Shown here in pieces: positions 8,848-15,578 of a DNA stretch of 15,763 nt; the stretch's first letter is position 1, and each line of letters opens with the position of its first letter. Position numbers and translations under genes: made by a program. Under the pieces are notes generated by a model, which made no database searches, was not told the origin of the DNA, and saw only the letters and a program-made list of their open reading frames with translations. Location: NCBI GenBank assembly GCA_051646185.1, contig JBOFCS010000131.1, positions 1-15,763 of the forward strand, read 5' to 3'. The DNA comes from JBOFCS01 sp051646185 (lineage in GTDB: Bacteria; Actinomycetota; Actinomycetes; Mycobacteriales; Mycobacteriaceae).

Positions 8848-8994
8848 CGTAAAATCAGTCCTCTATTTGTTTCGGTAAAAGCAAGTTTAGTGTGACGCTC
8901 TTTGACGTGCGCTATCGGACAAAGCATCCACAGGTATCTAGTGTGCCACTAAGTACGTCCCAGCGAGTCAACTAAAGGTTGTAAGTCGACTTTT

Positions 8995-10074
8995 CTAGCC
9001 GAATAAGCCCGGTTGCGATTCATTTGAGCGGACCTCAATTCCGCCAATTACCGCCTCTGGTGGAGCCTCCAGTCCTAAATGTGACCAGGCTGCTGCGGTG
9101 GCCACTCTACCTCGCGGAGTGCGGGCAATCATTCCGGCGCGTACCAAAAAGGGTTCACAGACTTCTTCAACAGTGGCGGGTTCCTCCCCCACCGCAACAG
9201 CAAGAGTGGATACCCCGACGGGGCCGCCACCAAAACTACGAATGAGCGAACCAAGAACAGCACGATCCAATCGATCAAGCCCCAAAATATCCACGTCGTA
9301 CACTGCAAGAGCCGCTTTAGCAATTGCCTCGGTGATGACCCCATCGGCACGCACCTCAGCAAAATCACGAACCCGGCGCAGTAACCGATTGGCAATACGT
9401 GGTGTTCCGCGTGATCGACTAGCAATTTCGGCACTAGCAGCCAGATCAATCTCTACCCGCAGAATGCCTGCCGACCGCATTAAAACTTGCTGCAGTTGAT
9501 CCGAATCATAAAAATCCATATGCCCGGTAAATCCAAAGCGATCACGCAATGGACCAGTCAAGGCACCTGAACGTGTGGTCGCACCAACCAAGGTAAAGGG
9601 TGCTACTTCAAGGGGAATTGAGGTGGCACCTGGGCCCTTACCTACCACCACATCTACCCGAAAATCTTCCATCGCCAGGTATAGCATTTCCTCGGCTGGC
9701 CTGGCTATTCGGTGAATTTCGTCGATAAATAATACGTCACCCTCGACCAGGTTGCTCAGCATCGCAGCAAGATCCCCAGCACGCTCCAAGGCAGGGCCAG
9801 AAGTTAATCGCAATGCTGAACCCAATTCCGAAGCAATAATCATTGCCATCGAAGTTTTCCCTAGACCAGGCGGCCCCGACAGCAGAATATGATCCGGAGT
9901 TTTCCCACGTTGCTTTGCTCCGGAAAGCACGAGTTGTAACTGTTCCCGGACTCGGGTCTGACCAATAAAGTCAGTTAACGACCTAGGCCGCAAACTTGAT
10001 TCAATTTCACCATCCCCAAGAAGTTCCGAGGCAGAAAGACCCTGCTGTTCGTTAACATCATCCCAGTCGCTCAT
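8995..10074 (-). CDS. ruvB: Holliday junction branch migration ATPase RuvB
   Basis: Hexameric AAA+ motor that drives branch migration of Holliday junctions together with RuvA. The 359 residues contain an N-terminal RPRSLTDFIGQ block (about 29-39), Walker A GPPGLGKT (67-74), Walker B FIDEIHR (116-122), the sensor 1 region GATTRSG (164-170) and LRDRFG (176-181) with the arginine finger. A C-terminal winged-helix domain includes RTPRGRVATAAAW. Nothing essential appears missing. The ATG at 10074 overlaps the ruvA stop in an ATGA arrangement, so translation is coupled. It is the last gene of ruvCAB; I see no intrinsic terminator with a T-run before yajC, so some read-through is possible. Confidence 0.98.
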   Translation of the reverse strand: MSDWDDVNEQQGLSASELLGDGEIESSLRPRSLTDFIGQTRVREQLQLVLSGAKQRGKTPDHILLSGPPGLGKTSMAMIIASELGSALRLTSGPALERAGDLAAMLSNLVEGDVLFIDEIHRIARPAEEMLYLAMEDFRVDVVVGKGPGATSIPLEVAPFTLVGATTRSGALTGPLRDRFGFTGHMDFYDSDQLQQVLMRSAGILRVEIDLAASAEIASRSRGTPRIANRLLRRVRDFAEVRADGVITEAIAKAALAVYDVDILGLDRLDRAVLGSLIRSFGGGPVGVSTLAVAVGEEPATVEEVCEPFLVRAGMIARTPRGRVATAAAWSHLGLEAPPEAVIGGIEVRSNESQPGLFG

Positions 10075-10661
10075 CGAGTTTTGCCCAATAGTGTTAGCGC
10101 TGAACGTAAAAGCTCCGAACTTGTGCCATCAGGAGTTTGCGCCAGTACCGAATCTGTCGCTTGTTCAGCCTGTTTAAGCGCAAAACCCAAACCCACCAAA
10201 GCCTCAATAACCTGATTCCGCAGTGGACTTGATGCAGCTACCGATCCCGCTGAACTAGGTACTATGGCAACCTTATCCCGTAGCTCAACAACTAGCCTTT
10301 CAGCGCCACGCTTACCAATCCCCGGAATACGAGTAAGTGCCGCAACATTACCTTCAGATAACGCTTTACATAAATCCTGCGGTTCGTACACCGCTAAAGT
10401 TGCCATAGCAATTCTTGGTCCCACTCCGGAAACCGTCAATAGCAGATTAAAGAGATTCTTTGACTCACTATCAGCAAAACCGTACAACGTCATTGAATCT
10501 TCACGAACAATCATTGCGGTAATCAGCCGGATAGTTGTCCCACGACTTAAACCCGCCAAAGTTGCTGGAGTTACATGAAGTTGGTAACCGATACCGCCTG
10601 CTTCGATCACAATATGATCAAGAGCAATCTCCAAAACCTCACCAGAAACAGACGCAATCAC
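10071..10661 (-). CDS. ruvA: Holliday junction DNA helicase subunit RuvA
   Basis: Tetrameric DNA-binding protein that holds the four-way junction and loads RuvB. The 196 residues show the three-domain layout: an OB fold (about 1-62, opening MIASVSGEVLEI), a tandem helix-hairpin-helix domain (VSGVGPRIA near 77-85 and IPGIGKRGAERLVVEL near 112-127), and after a Ser/Ala linker the small RuvB-binding domain III (about 147-194). It starts with GTG at 10661, overlapping the ruvC stop (GTGA), with AGAGG upstream, and its own stop overlaps the ruvB ATG. All three ruv genes are therefore packed with 4-bp overlaps. Confidence 0.98.
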   Translation of the reverse strand: MIASVSGEVLEIALDHIVIEAGGIGYQLHVTPATLAGLSRGTTIRLITAMIVREDSMTLYGFADSESKNLFNLLLTVSGVGPRIAMATLAVYEPQDLCKALSEGNVAALTRIPGIGKRGAERLVVELRDKVAIVPSSAGSVAASSPLRNQVIEALVGLGFALKQAEQATDSVLAQTPDGTSSELLRSALTLLGKTR

Positions 10662-11257
10662 TTCGGCTGGACCTCTTTCCCTGAGAGCCTAGTTGTGGCC
10701 CGTTTACGTTGTTCAGCCAACCGAGTGAGATACAGTTTTTTCTGTACAGTCGCAGCAGCCTGCGCTTGCGCCATCCGGGCCATCATCGGCGCTCTCCAGC
10801 AGTGACAAATTGCCAGAGCTAACGCATCAGCGGCATCAGCTGGCTGAGGGGCGACCTGCAGCCCAAGAATACGTGTCACCATTGCCGTAACCTGAGCTTT
10901 ATCTGCAGTACCACTGCCAGTTACTGCGGCCTTCACCTCTGAAGGGGTATGAAAGCAGACAGTTATCCCCCGTTTTGCTGCAGCAAGAGCAATCACCCCT
11001 CCAGCCTGTGCGGTACCCATCGCTGTACGCACATTGCTCTGCGAAAACACCCGTTCAACCGCAACTACTGAAGGCTTATGAGTGTCCATCCAATACTCAG
11101 CAACTTCGGAAATCATCAGTAAACGCTTCGACAGTTCAAGATCAGCCGGGGTACGCACTACATCAACATCAAGGGCAGTTACTCTGCGCCCTTCTCCGGT
11201 TTCAACAACGCTGAGGCCACAACGAGTCAATCCTGGATCAACACCCATAACGCGCAC
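10658..11257 (-). CDS. ruvC: Crossover junction endodeoxyribonuclease RuvC
   Basis: Dimeric Holliday junction resolvase. Catalytic acidic residues are visible: D7 in MGVDPGLT, E68 in VAVERVFSQ, and D141/D144 in PADAADALALAICH. Start: the frame is open to an ATG at 11305, but GTG 11257 gives the normal N-terminus (residues R-V-M-G-V-D-P-G), has GAGGTG six bases upstream, and leaves the SOS box outside the coding region. At 199 residues it is longer than E. coli RuvC (173); the extra ~45 C-terminal residues are Ala/Gln/Lys/Arg-rich and probably flexible. It is the first gene of ruvCAB and is likely LexA-repressed. Confidence 0.96.
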   Translation of the reverse strand: MRVMGVDPGLTRCGLSVVETGEGRRVTALDVDVVRTPADLELSKRLLMISEVAEYWMDTHKPSVVAVERVFSQSNVRTAMGTAQAGGVIALAAAKRGITVCFHTPSEVKAAVTGSGTADKAQVTAMVTRILGLQVAPQPADAADALALAICHCWRAPMMARMAQAQAAATVQKKLYLTRLAEQRKRATTRLSGKEVQPK

Positions 11258-11263
11258 TTGCCT

Positions 11264-11269
11264 CACCTC
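11264..11269 (-). promoter_or_regulatory. Shine-Dalgarno of ruvC
   Basis: GAGGTG six bases before GTG 11257; a further AGG lies closer. It supports the short RuvC form. Another GTG at 11266 overlaps this site and is a weaker alternative start. Confidence 0.55.
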
Positions 11270-11283
11270 ATCTCCACCAATTA

Positions 11284-11299
11284 CCGAACAGCTGTTCGA
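11284..11299 (-). promoter_or_regulatory. LexA-binding SOS box upstream of ruvC
   Basis: The minus strand reads TCGAACAGCTGTTCGG. The actinobacterial SOS box is TCGAAC-N4-GTTCGA, so 11 of 12 defined bases match and only the last (A to G) differs. It is almost perfectly palindromic and lies 26 bases before the RuvC GTG, where a bound LexA would block transcription of ruvCAB. Known biology supports this: ruvCAB belongs to LexA regulons in several actinobacteria. A TATGCT (-10-like, minus strand, 11301-11306) lies immediately upstream of the box, but no good -35 is visible. Confidence 0.85.
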
Positions 11300-11381
11300 T
11301 AGCATAGCGGGAAAGTGCGCTATAGCCGAATCAACACACCCAAAATCAAAGCATCACCAACACTGCTACCACGCTAAAAGA

Positions 11382-12134
11382 TTAGGCATCAAGTTCACCA
11401 AGAACCTCATCGCTAATATCGACGTTCGAATACACATTTTGCACATCATCACTATCTTCAAGGGCGTCAATAAGCTTAAAAACTTTGCGCGCACCATCAG
11501 CATCAACCGAAACACTCACCGAAGCTTGAAAACTCGCTTCGGCCGAATCATAGTCAATTCCGGCATCCACGAGTGCAGTACGAACTGCAACTAAATCAGT
11601 TGGCTCACTGACAATTTCAAAGCTCTCCCCTAGATCATTAATCTCTTCAGCCCCTGCATCAAGAACAGCAAGAAGAACATCCTCTTCTGACTGACCATTC
11701 TTTTCAAGGAGAACAACACCTTTGCGTGAGAACAAATACGAGACCGAACCCGGATCTGCCATATTCCCACCATTGCGAGTCATTGCAGTACGTACCTCAC
11801 CAGCAGCCCGATTTCGGTTATCAGTTAAACACTCGATCAGTAATGCCACACCATTAGGGCCATAACCCTCATACATGATGGTCTGCCAATCGGCACCACC
11901 TGCTTCCTCCCCTGCCCCACGTTTACGCGCCCGCTCAATATTGTCATTGGGGACTGAACTCTTTTTTGCCTTTTGAATCGCATCATAGAGTGTTGGGTTA
12001 CCAGAAGGATCGCCGCCACCAGTTCGCGCCGCCACCTCAATATTTTTAACCAACTTCGCGAAGGACTTGCCGCGCTTGGCGTCAATAACAGCCTTCTTAT
12101 GCTTGGTGGTGGCCCATTTGGAGTGGCCGCTCAT
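11382..12134 (-). CDS. yebC: YebC/PmpR family protein
   Basis: Conserved cytoplasmic protein of the YebC/TACO1 family. Members were long annotated as transcriptional regulators; more recent work, as I recall, links some to ribosomes and relief of stalling at proline stretches. All diagnostic blocks are present in 250 residues: the N-terminal MSGHSKWATTKHKK, then RGKSFAKLVKNIEVAAR, YEGYGPNGVALLIECLTDN in the middle, and NRAAGEVRTAMTRNGG followed by a DPGSVSYLFSRKG segment. The C-terminus is acidic, ending in the conserved SNVDISDEVLGEL-like tail. ATG 12134 has AGAGGA about ten bases upstream. It lies between pdxT (96 bases upstream in transcription) and ruvC (124 bases downstream), the usual yebC-ruvC neighbourhood in bacteria. 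Which molecular function applies here cannot be read from sequence. Confidence 0.96.
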   Translation of the reverse strand: MSGHSKWATTKHKKAVIDAKRGKSFAKLVKNIEVAARTGGGDPSGNPTLYDAIQKAKKSSVPNDNIERARKRGAGEEAGGADWQTIMYEGYGPNGVALLIECLTDNRNRAAGEVRTAMTRNGGNMADPGSVSYLFSRKGVVLLEKNGQSEEDVLLAVLDAGAEEINDLGESFEIVSEPTDLVAVRTALVDAGIDYDSAEASFQASVSVSVDADGARKVFKLIDALEDSDDVQNVYSNVDISDEVLGELDA

Positions 12135-12198
12135 GCGTTACATCCTCTTCATAGCAGGGGGCAGACAACTAGCAGATAACTTTGATCAGTTTACCCGC

Positions 12199-12217
12199 TG
12201 AAGCGAACAGAGCTTCA
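12199..12217. other. Perfect stem-loop in the pdxT-yebC gap
   Basis: TGAAGC-N7-GCTTCA gives a 6-bp perfect stem with a 7-base loop. A wider pair TTTGAT/ATCAAA (about 12181-12229) encloses it. There is no T-run after the stem on the minus strand, so it is not a standard intrinsic terminator; attenuation, RNA processing or chance are all possible. Confidence 0.3.
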
Positions 12218-12230
12218 CAGTAATCAAAAA

Positions 12231-12836
12231 TCACTCACAAACCAGGTCAATAAATAATTTATGAATACGACGGTCTCCCGTGACCTCGGGATGAAATGAC
12301 GTTGCCAACACTTTGCCCTGCCGGACCGCAACCACTCGCCCGGATGCCTGCCTAGCAGAATCTGGGATACGCGCGAGCACCTGAACCCCCGCACCCACCC
12401 GCTCAACCCAAGGGGCCCGAATAAAGACTGAACGCATCGGATCGGCCCCTATTGCTTCAATAGTCAAATCAGTCTCGAAAGAATCAACCTGTCGACCAAA
12501 AGCATTGCGTCGCACAGTTATATCTAGAGCATTTAAGTGTTGAGCATCAGCTCTGGTGTCTAAAACTTCACTTGCCAGCAGAATCATGCCTGCACACGAA
12601 CCGTAAGCTGGCATCCCTTGCGCCAATCTGACCCGAAGTGGTTCGAGTAATTCAAAAACTTCCAGCAGCTTACTCATGGTCGTGGACTCCCCGCCTGGGA
12701 TAATGATAGCGTCCACCAGATCGAGCTCCCGTTGCCGCCGAACTGCTAGTGCACCTGCGCCCACCTCAGTAATAGCGGCCAAATGTTCTCGTACATCACC
12801 TTGTAAAGCAAGAACACCAATAAGCGGCATACTCAT
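12231..12836 (-). CDS. pdxT: PLP synthase glutaminase subunit PdxT
   Basis: Class I-like glutamine amidotransferase that hydrolyses glutamine and passes ammonia to PdxS for pyridoxal 5'-phosphate synthesis. The 201 residues carry GVLALQGDVREHL at the N-terminus, IIPGGEST (45-52), the nucleophile C81 in AYGSCAGMILLA, the FIRAPWVERVG block (138-148) and the His/Glu pair H182/E184 in TSFHPEVTGD, so the catalytic triad is complete. ATG 12836 overlaps the tesB stop (ATGA) and has almost no SD, pointing to coupling with tesB; an in-frame ATG at 12830 is possible. PdxT works in a complex with PdxS, whose gene lies further upstream but is now separated by tesB and an opposite-strand gene. Confidence 0.97.
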   Translation of the reverse strand: MSMPLIGVLALQGDVREHLAAITEVGAGALAVRRQRELDLVDAIIIPGGESTTMSKLLEVFELLEPLRVRLAQGMPAYGSCAGMILLASEVLDTRADAQHLNALDITVRRNAFGRQVDSFETDLTIEAIGADPMRSVFIRAPWVERVGAGVQVLARIPDSARQASGRVVAVRQGKVLATSFHPEVTGDRRIHKLFIDLVCE

Positions 12837-13702
12837 TTTTTATTTCCGGTGTGTTCGTCCCGACCATCAGGGTCCCGCTCAATACGAGTTAAGCCTTCTT
12901 GAACAACCGCAGCCACCATATCGCCAGCTTGATTGTAAATCTGCCCCTGAGTCAAAGCACGACCAAAACCAGCTGAGGGCGATGATTGGTCATATAGCAG
13001 CCACTCGTCAGCGCGAAAAGGCCGCAAAAACCATAGTGCATGATCCAGTGAAGCCATTTGCACCCGAACTCCAGGATGTGCAACCCGAGAAGAACCCAGA
13101 AGCATCATGTCGCTCAGATAAGCAAGAGTGCACACATGAAAAACCTGGCTATCGGGAAGCCGATCCCGATAACGCATCCAGACCCGTTGCTGCGAAGCGA
13201 ACCGCGTGTCCGCTTGAACTTTACCGACTACTGACAACTCGGGTGGGATAATACGAATATCCCACGCATTCCATTCCTGATATAACTCACTCTTTGAAGC
13301 TCTATCTGTCGCAAAGACATCCGGCAACTCTTCCGGCGCTGACACTCTGGGCATAATGTCTTGATGCTCAATCCCACTGTCATCTGCATGGAATGAAGCT
13401 GACATAGTAAAAATTGCGCTACCATCTTGTATTCCGGTTACACGGCGAGTGCAAAACGACCGACCATCTCTTATCCGGTCAACCAGGAAAACTGTTGGCT
13501 CTTTAGGATTTCCCGGGCGAAGAAAATAACCATGTAATGAATGAACATGAAACCGTTCATCCACCGTGCGGACCGCAGAAACCAACGACTGCCCAGCAAC
13601 TTGTCCGCCAAAGGTGCGTTGGAGCAAGCTTGGAGTCACACTGCCTCGAAAAATATCTCGTTCTAACTGCTCAAGCTCCAGAACATCCTCAACTCTTGCC
13701 AT
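12833..13702 (-). CDS. tesB: Acyl-CoA thioesterase II (TesB family)
   Basis: Double-hotdog thioesterase expected to hydrolyse acyl-CoA to free acid and CoA; the natural substrate range is unknown. The N-terminal hotdog includes FGGQVAGQSLVSA and HSLHGYFLRPG (about 31-64), the C-terminal one ASLDHALWFLRPF (217-229) and VVQEGLTR (266-273). Aligned by motif to E. coli TesB, the Asp-Thr-Gln catalytic set corresponds to D198, S218 and Q268, so Thr is replaced by Ser, a mild change. Length of 289 residues is normal. ATG 13702 has AAGGAAG about four to six bases upstream. It is followed by pdxT with a 4-bp overlap. In M. tuberculosis tesB2 sits directly between pdxS and pdxT, so this pairing is ancient, although its metabolic reason is unclear. 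Confidence 0.95.
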   Translation of the reverse strand: MARVEDVLELEQLERDIFRGSVTPSLLQRTFGGQVAGQSLVSAVRTVDERFHVHSLHGYFLRPGNPKEPTVFLVDRIRDGRSFCTRRVTGIQDGSAIFTMSASFHADDSGIEHQDIMPRVSAPEELPDVFATDRASKSELYQEWNAWDIRIIPPELSVVGKVQADTRFASQQRVWMRYRDRLPDSQVFHVCTLAYLSDMMLLGSSRVAHPGVRVQMASLDHALWFLRPFRADEWLLYDQSSPSAGFGRALTQGQIYNQAGDMVAAVVQEGLTRIERDPDGRDEHTGNKK

Positions 13703-13726
13703 AGGACTTCCTTTCCGTGGTGCGCT

Positions 13727-13738
13727 CCCAGCGCTGGG
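13727..13738. repeat. Perfect 12-bp palindrome upstream of tesB
   Basis: CCCAGCGCTGGG is a perfect dyad 25 bases before the tesB start, in the divergent gap between tesB and the plus-strand gene. The position fits an operator or leader element for tesB-pdxT, but I recognise no regulator for it and a GC-rich 12-mer can occur by chance. Confidence 0.35.
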
Positions 13739-13770
13739 TCCACAACCCCTTTAGGTTAGCAACGAAATTT

Positions 13771-13798
13771 TTGACATACAGCGATTGGGCTCTACGTT
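13771..13798 (+). promoter_or_regulatory. Candidate sigma-A promoter for the kinase-like gene
   Basis: TTGACA (13771-13776), a 16-base spacer, then TACGTT (13793-13798). The -35 is a perfect consensus; the -10 fits the loose corynebacterial TANNNT. Predicted transcription would start near 13805, about 40 bases before ATG 13844. GATACT a few bases downstream is an alternative -10 but with a spacing that is too long. Confidence 0.45.
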
Positions 13799-13843
13799 GA
13801 TACTGCTACTACCTGACCAGTAGCTCTGGTGCACGATAAACAC

Positions 13844-14470
13844 ATGACCAGGTTTGAGCCGATTGGCCACACAGAATTAATTGCCACCGTGCACACCAAA
13901 ATAAACAGACTTACCGGGCCTCGCGTTGTTGCTATTGATGCAGCAGATGCAGCTTCACCAGTCACCTTTGCCATTGCAGTCAGTGATTATTTGCAACACA
14001 CTAACCGCGCCTGTGCAGTGGTCGACCTGCATAGCTTTATTCGCCCGGCCTCACTACGCCTGGAATACGGCCGCCACGACGAATACAGTTACAAATCAAC
14101 ATGGTTTGACTATCCAGCGATCCAACGTGAAATAATCGATCCACTCAGCCCCGAAGGCGACCTACTGTGGCTTCCGGCCTTATGGGAGGAAACAACGGAT
14201 CGCTCGGCACGAGCAAAACGAATAGCAGCAACACCCAATCAAGTCATCATTATTGCTGGGCCGATGTTGCGTGGACGGCATCTTAAATTTGACTTCACTG
14301 TGTACCTGCATATGAGTGAAAGCGCTCTACACCGGAATACCCCACCAGAACAGCAATGGACCATTCCCGCAGTCAGCCAGTATTACAGTGAAATCACCGA
14401 AGAACCCGATCTGCTCGTTAAATACGATCACAGTAATAAACCAGCGATTGCTACTCCCCCTGAAAATTAG
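13844..14470 (+). CDS. Uridine-kinase-like P-loop family protein with degenerate Walker A
   Basis: Function unknown. The 208-residue protein resembles actinobacterial uridine kinase-like NTPases in layout: a first strand VVAIDAADAASPVTFA (28-43) where the P-loop belongs, a segment DLHSFIRP (61-68) like the 'DDFhrP' acceptor region, WFDYPAIQREIIDPL (87-101) like the 'DwfDy.al..e.l.pL' block, and IIIAGPMLRGRHLKFDFTVYL (starting about 135) like the 'vlVeGpfLL...fDl.v.L' segment. In the P-loop the usual G....GK[ST] reads A33, S38, P39, V40: the phosphate-binding glycine, lysine and Ser/Thr are all lost, so ATP-dependent kinase activity is doubtful. ATG 13844 is chosen with only weak SD support; GTG 13829 in frame is possible. 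It is the only complete plus-strand gene here, divergent from tesB and ending exactly where pdxS ends. Homology is my inference from motif layout. Confidence 0.75.
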   Translation: MTRFEPIGHTELIATVHTKINRLTGPRVVAIDAADAASPVTFAIAVSDYLQHTNRACAVVDLHSFIRPASLRLEYGRHDEYSYKSTWFDYPAIQREIIDPLSPEGDLLWLPALWEETTDRSARAKRIAATPNQVIIIAGPMLRGRHLKFDFTVYLHMSESALHRNTPPEQQWTIPAVSQYYSEITEEPDLLVKYDHSNKPAIATPPEN

Positions 14471-15397
14471 CTACCAGCCGCGCTCAGCTAGCCGGTGTGG
14501 CTGCGGAATATCATCAACATTAATCCCCACCATTGCTTCACCTAAACCTCGAGATACTGCGGCAAGCACATCCGGGTCATCGAAGAAGGTTGTTGCCTTA
14601 ACAATAGCTTTTGCTCGCTCAAACGGGTTGCCTGACTTGAAAATCCCAGAACCTACAAAAACCCCTTCGGCACCGAGCTGCATCATCATCGCGGCATCCG
14701 CCGGAGTGGCTATCCCCCCTGCGGTAAACAATGTCACTGGCAATTTACCAGCTTCAGCTACCTCTACCACTAGGTCATAGGAGGCCTGAAGCTCTTTAGC
14801 AGCAACATATAACTCATCTTTCGACAAAGACGTCAGACGACGAATCTCCGCTGCGATTGTTCGCATATGTGTTGTAGCGTTTGATACGTCTCCAGTGCCA
14901 GCCTCACCCTTAGAGCGAATCATCGCCGCTCCCTCAGTAATCCGCCGTAATGCCTCACCAAGATTGGTTGCCCCACAGACAAAGGGTGCAGTAAAAGCCC
15001 ACTTATCAATATGATTAGCGTAATCAGCAGGGGTAAGAACCTCCGACTCATCGATATAATCGACACCTAAACTCTGCAAAATCTGCGCTTCGACAAAATG
15101 TCCAATACGCGCTTTTGCCATGACTGGGATACTCACAACAGCCTTGATGCCCTCGATCATGTCTGGATCACTCATCCGTGAAACCCCACCCTGAGCGCGA
15201 ATATCCGCAGGTACCCGCTCAAGAGCCATAACAGCAACAGCACCCGCGTCCTCAGCAATTTTTGCCTGCTCAGGGGTTACCACATCCATGATCACACCGC
15301 CCTTAAGCATCTCTGCCATGCCGCGCTTAACCCGCGCCGTTCCAACTACTGAAGCCTCTGCCGAGTTAGCGGATTCGGACTGCTTGGCGGTACTCAC
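14471..15397 (-). CDS. pdxS: PLP synthase synthase subunit PdxS
   Basis: TIM-barrel subunit that makes pyridoxal 5'-phosphate from ribose 5-phosphate, glyceraldehyde 3-phosphate and ammonia supplied by PdxT. The 308 residues contain GTARVKRGMAEMLKGGVIMD (19-38, with D38), the Schiff-base lysine K95 in VMAKARIGHFVEAQ, IDESEVLTPAD (115-125), the second lysine K163 in MIRSKGEAGTGD, and LFTAGGIATPADAAMMMQLG followed by GVFVGSGIFKS. These correspond to D24, K81 and K149 of the B. subtilis enzyme, shifted by 14 because of a slightly longer N-terminus. Start is GTG 15397, with AGGAGA about five bases upstream. Its stop touches the stop of the opposite-strand gene with no spacer. Confidence 0.98.
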   Translation of the reverse strand: MSTAKQSESANSAEASVVGTARVKRGMAEMLKGGVIMDVVTPEQAKIAEDAGAVAVMALERVPADIRAQGGVSRMSDPDMIEGIKAVVSIPVMAKARIGHFVEAQILQSLGVDYIDESEVLTPADYANHIDKWAFTAPFVCGATNLGEALRRITEGAAMIRSKGEAGTGDVSNATTHMRTIAAEIRRLTSLSKDELYVAAKELQASYDLVVEVAEAGKLPVTLFTAGGIATPADAAMMMQLGAEGVFVGSGIFKSGNPFERAKAIVKATTFFDDPDVLAAVSRGLGEAMVGINVDDIPQPHRLAERGW

Positions 15398-15461
15398 GAC
15401 GGTCTCCTGATCTCAGTGCTCAATATCGTCCCAATGCTGACATGCCGCTGGGATTGCGATA

Positions 15462-15474
15462 CCTAAATTTTAGG
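15462..15474 (-). promoter_or_regulatory. Palindrome overlapping a candidate -10 of pdxS
   Basis: The minus strand reads CCTAAAATTTAGG, a 6-bp inverted repeat around one base. It contains TAAAAT (15467-15472), a good corynebacterial -10 (TANAAT), about 70 bases before the pdxS GTG. No convincing -35 is seen at 16-18 bases upstream. The overlap would suit an operator, but the palindrome is AT-rich and short. I see no sequence resembling the PdxR motif reported for C. glutamicum. Confidence 0.4.
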
Positions 15475-15560
15475 CGCGGCACACCGAAGACCATCCTATT
15501 CGGCTTGTTTGTAGTACTCCCATTGCCCTCCAGATAACAGAGCAGCATCAGATCAGTGGG

Positions 15561-15578
15561 CACCCAAAATCATGGGTG
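15561..15578. repeat. Inverted repeat spanning the stop of the upstream partial gene
   Basis: CACCCA-N6-TGGGTG forms a 6-bp perfect stem with a 6-base loop, and the partial gene's TGA lies within it. There is no T-run on the minus strand after the stem, so terminator function is uncertain. Confidence 0.3.

Noticed and set aside
11258..11305. Longer RuvC beginning at ATG 11305
   Set aside because: The extra 16 residues do not match the family N-terminus and the SOS box would fall inside the coding region.
15484..15503. CCGAA-N10-TTCGG hairpin upstream of pdxS as a terminator
   Set aside because: Only five base pairs with a ten-base loop, and no T-run in the minus-strand direction.
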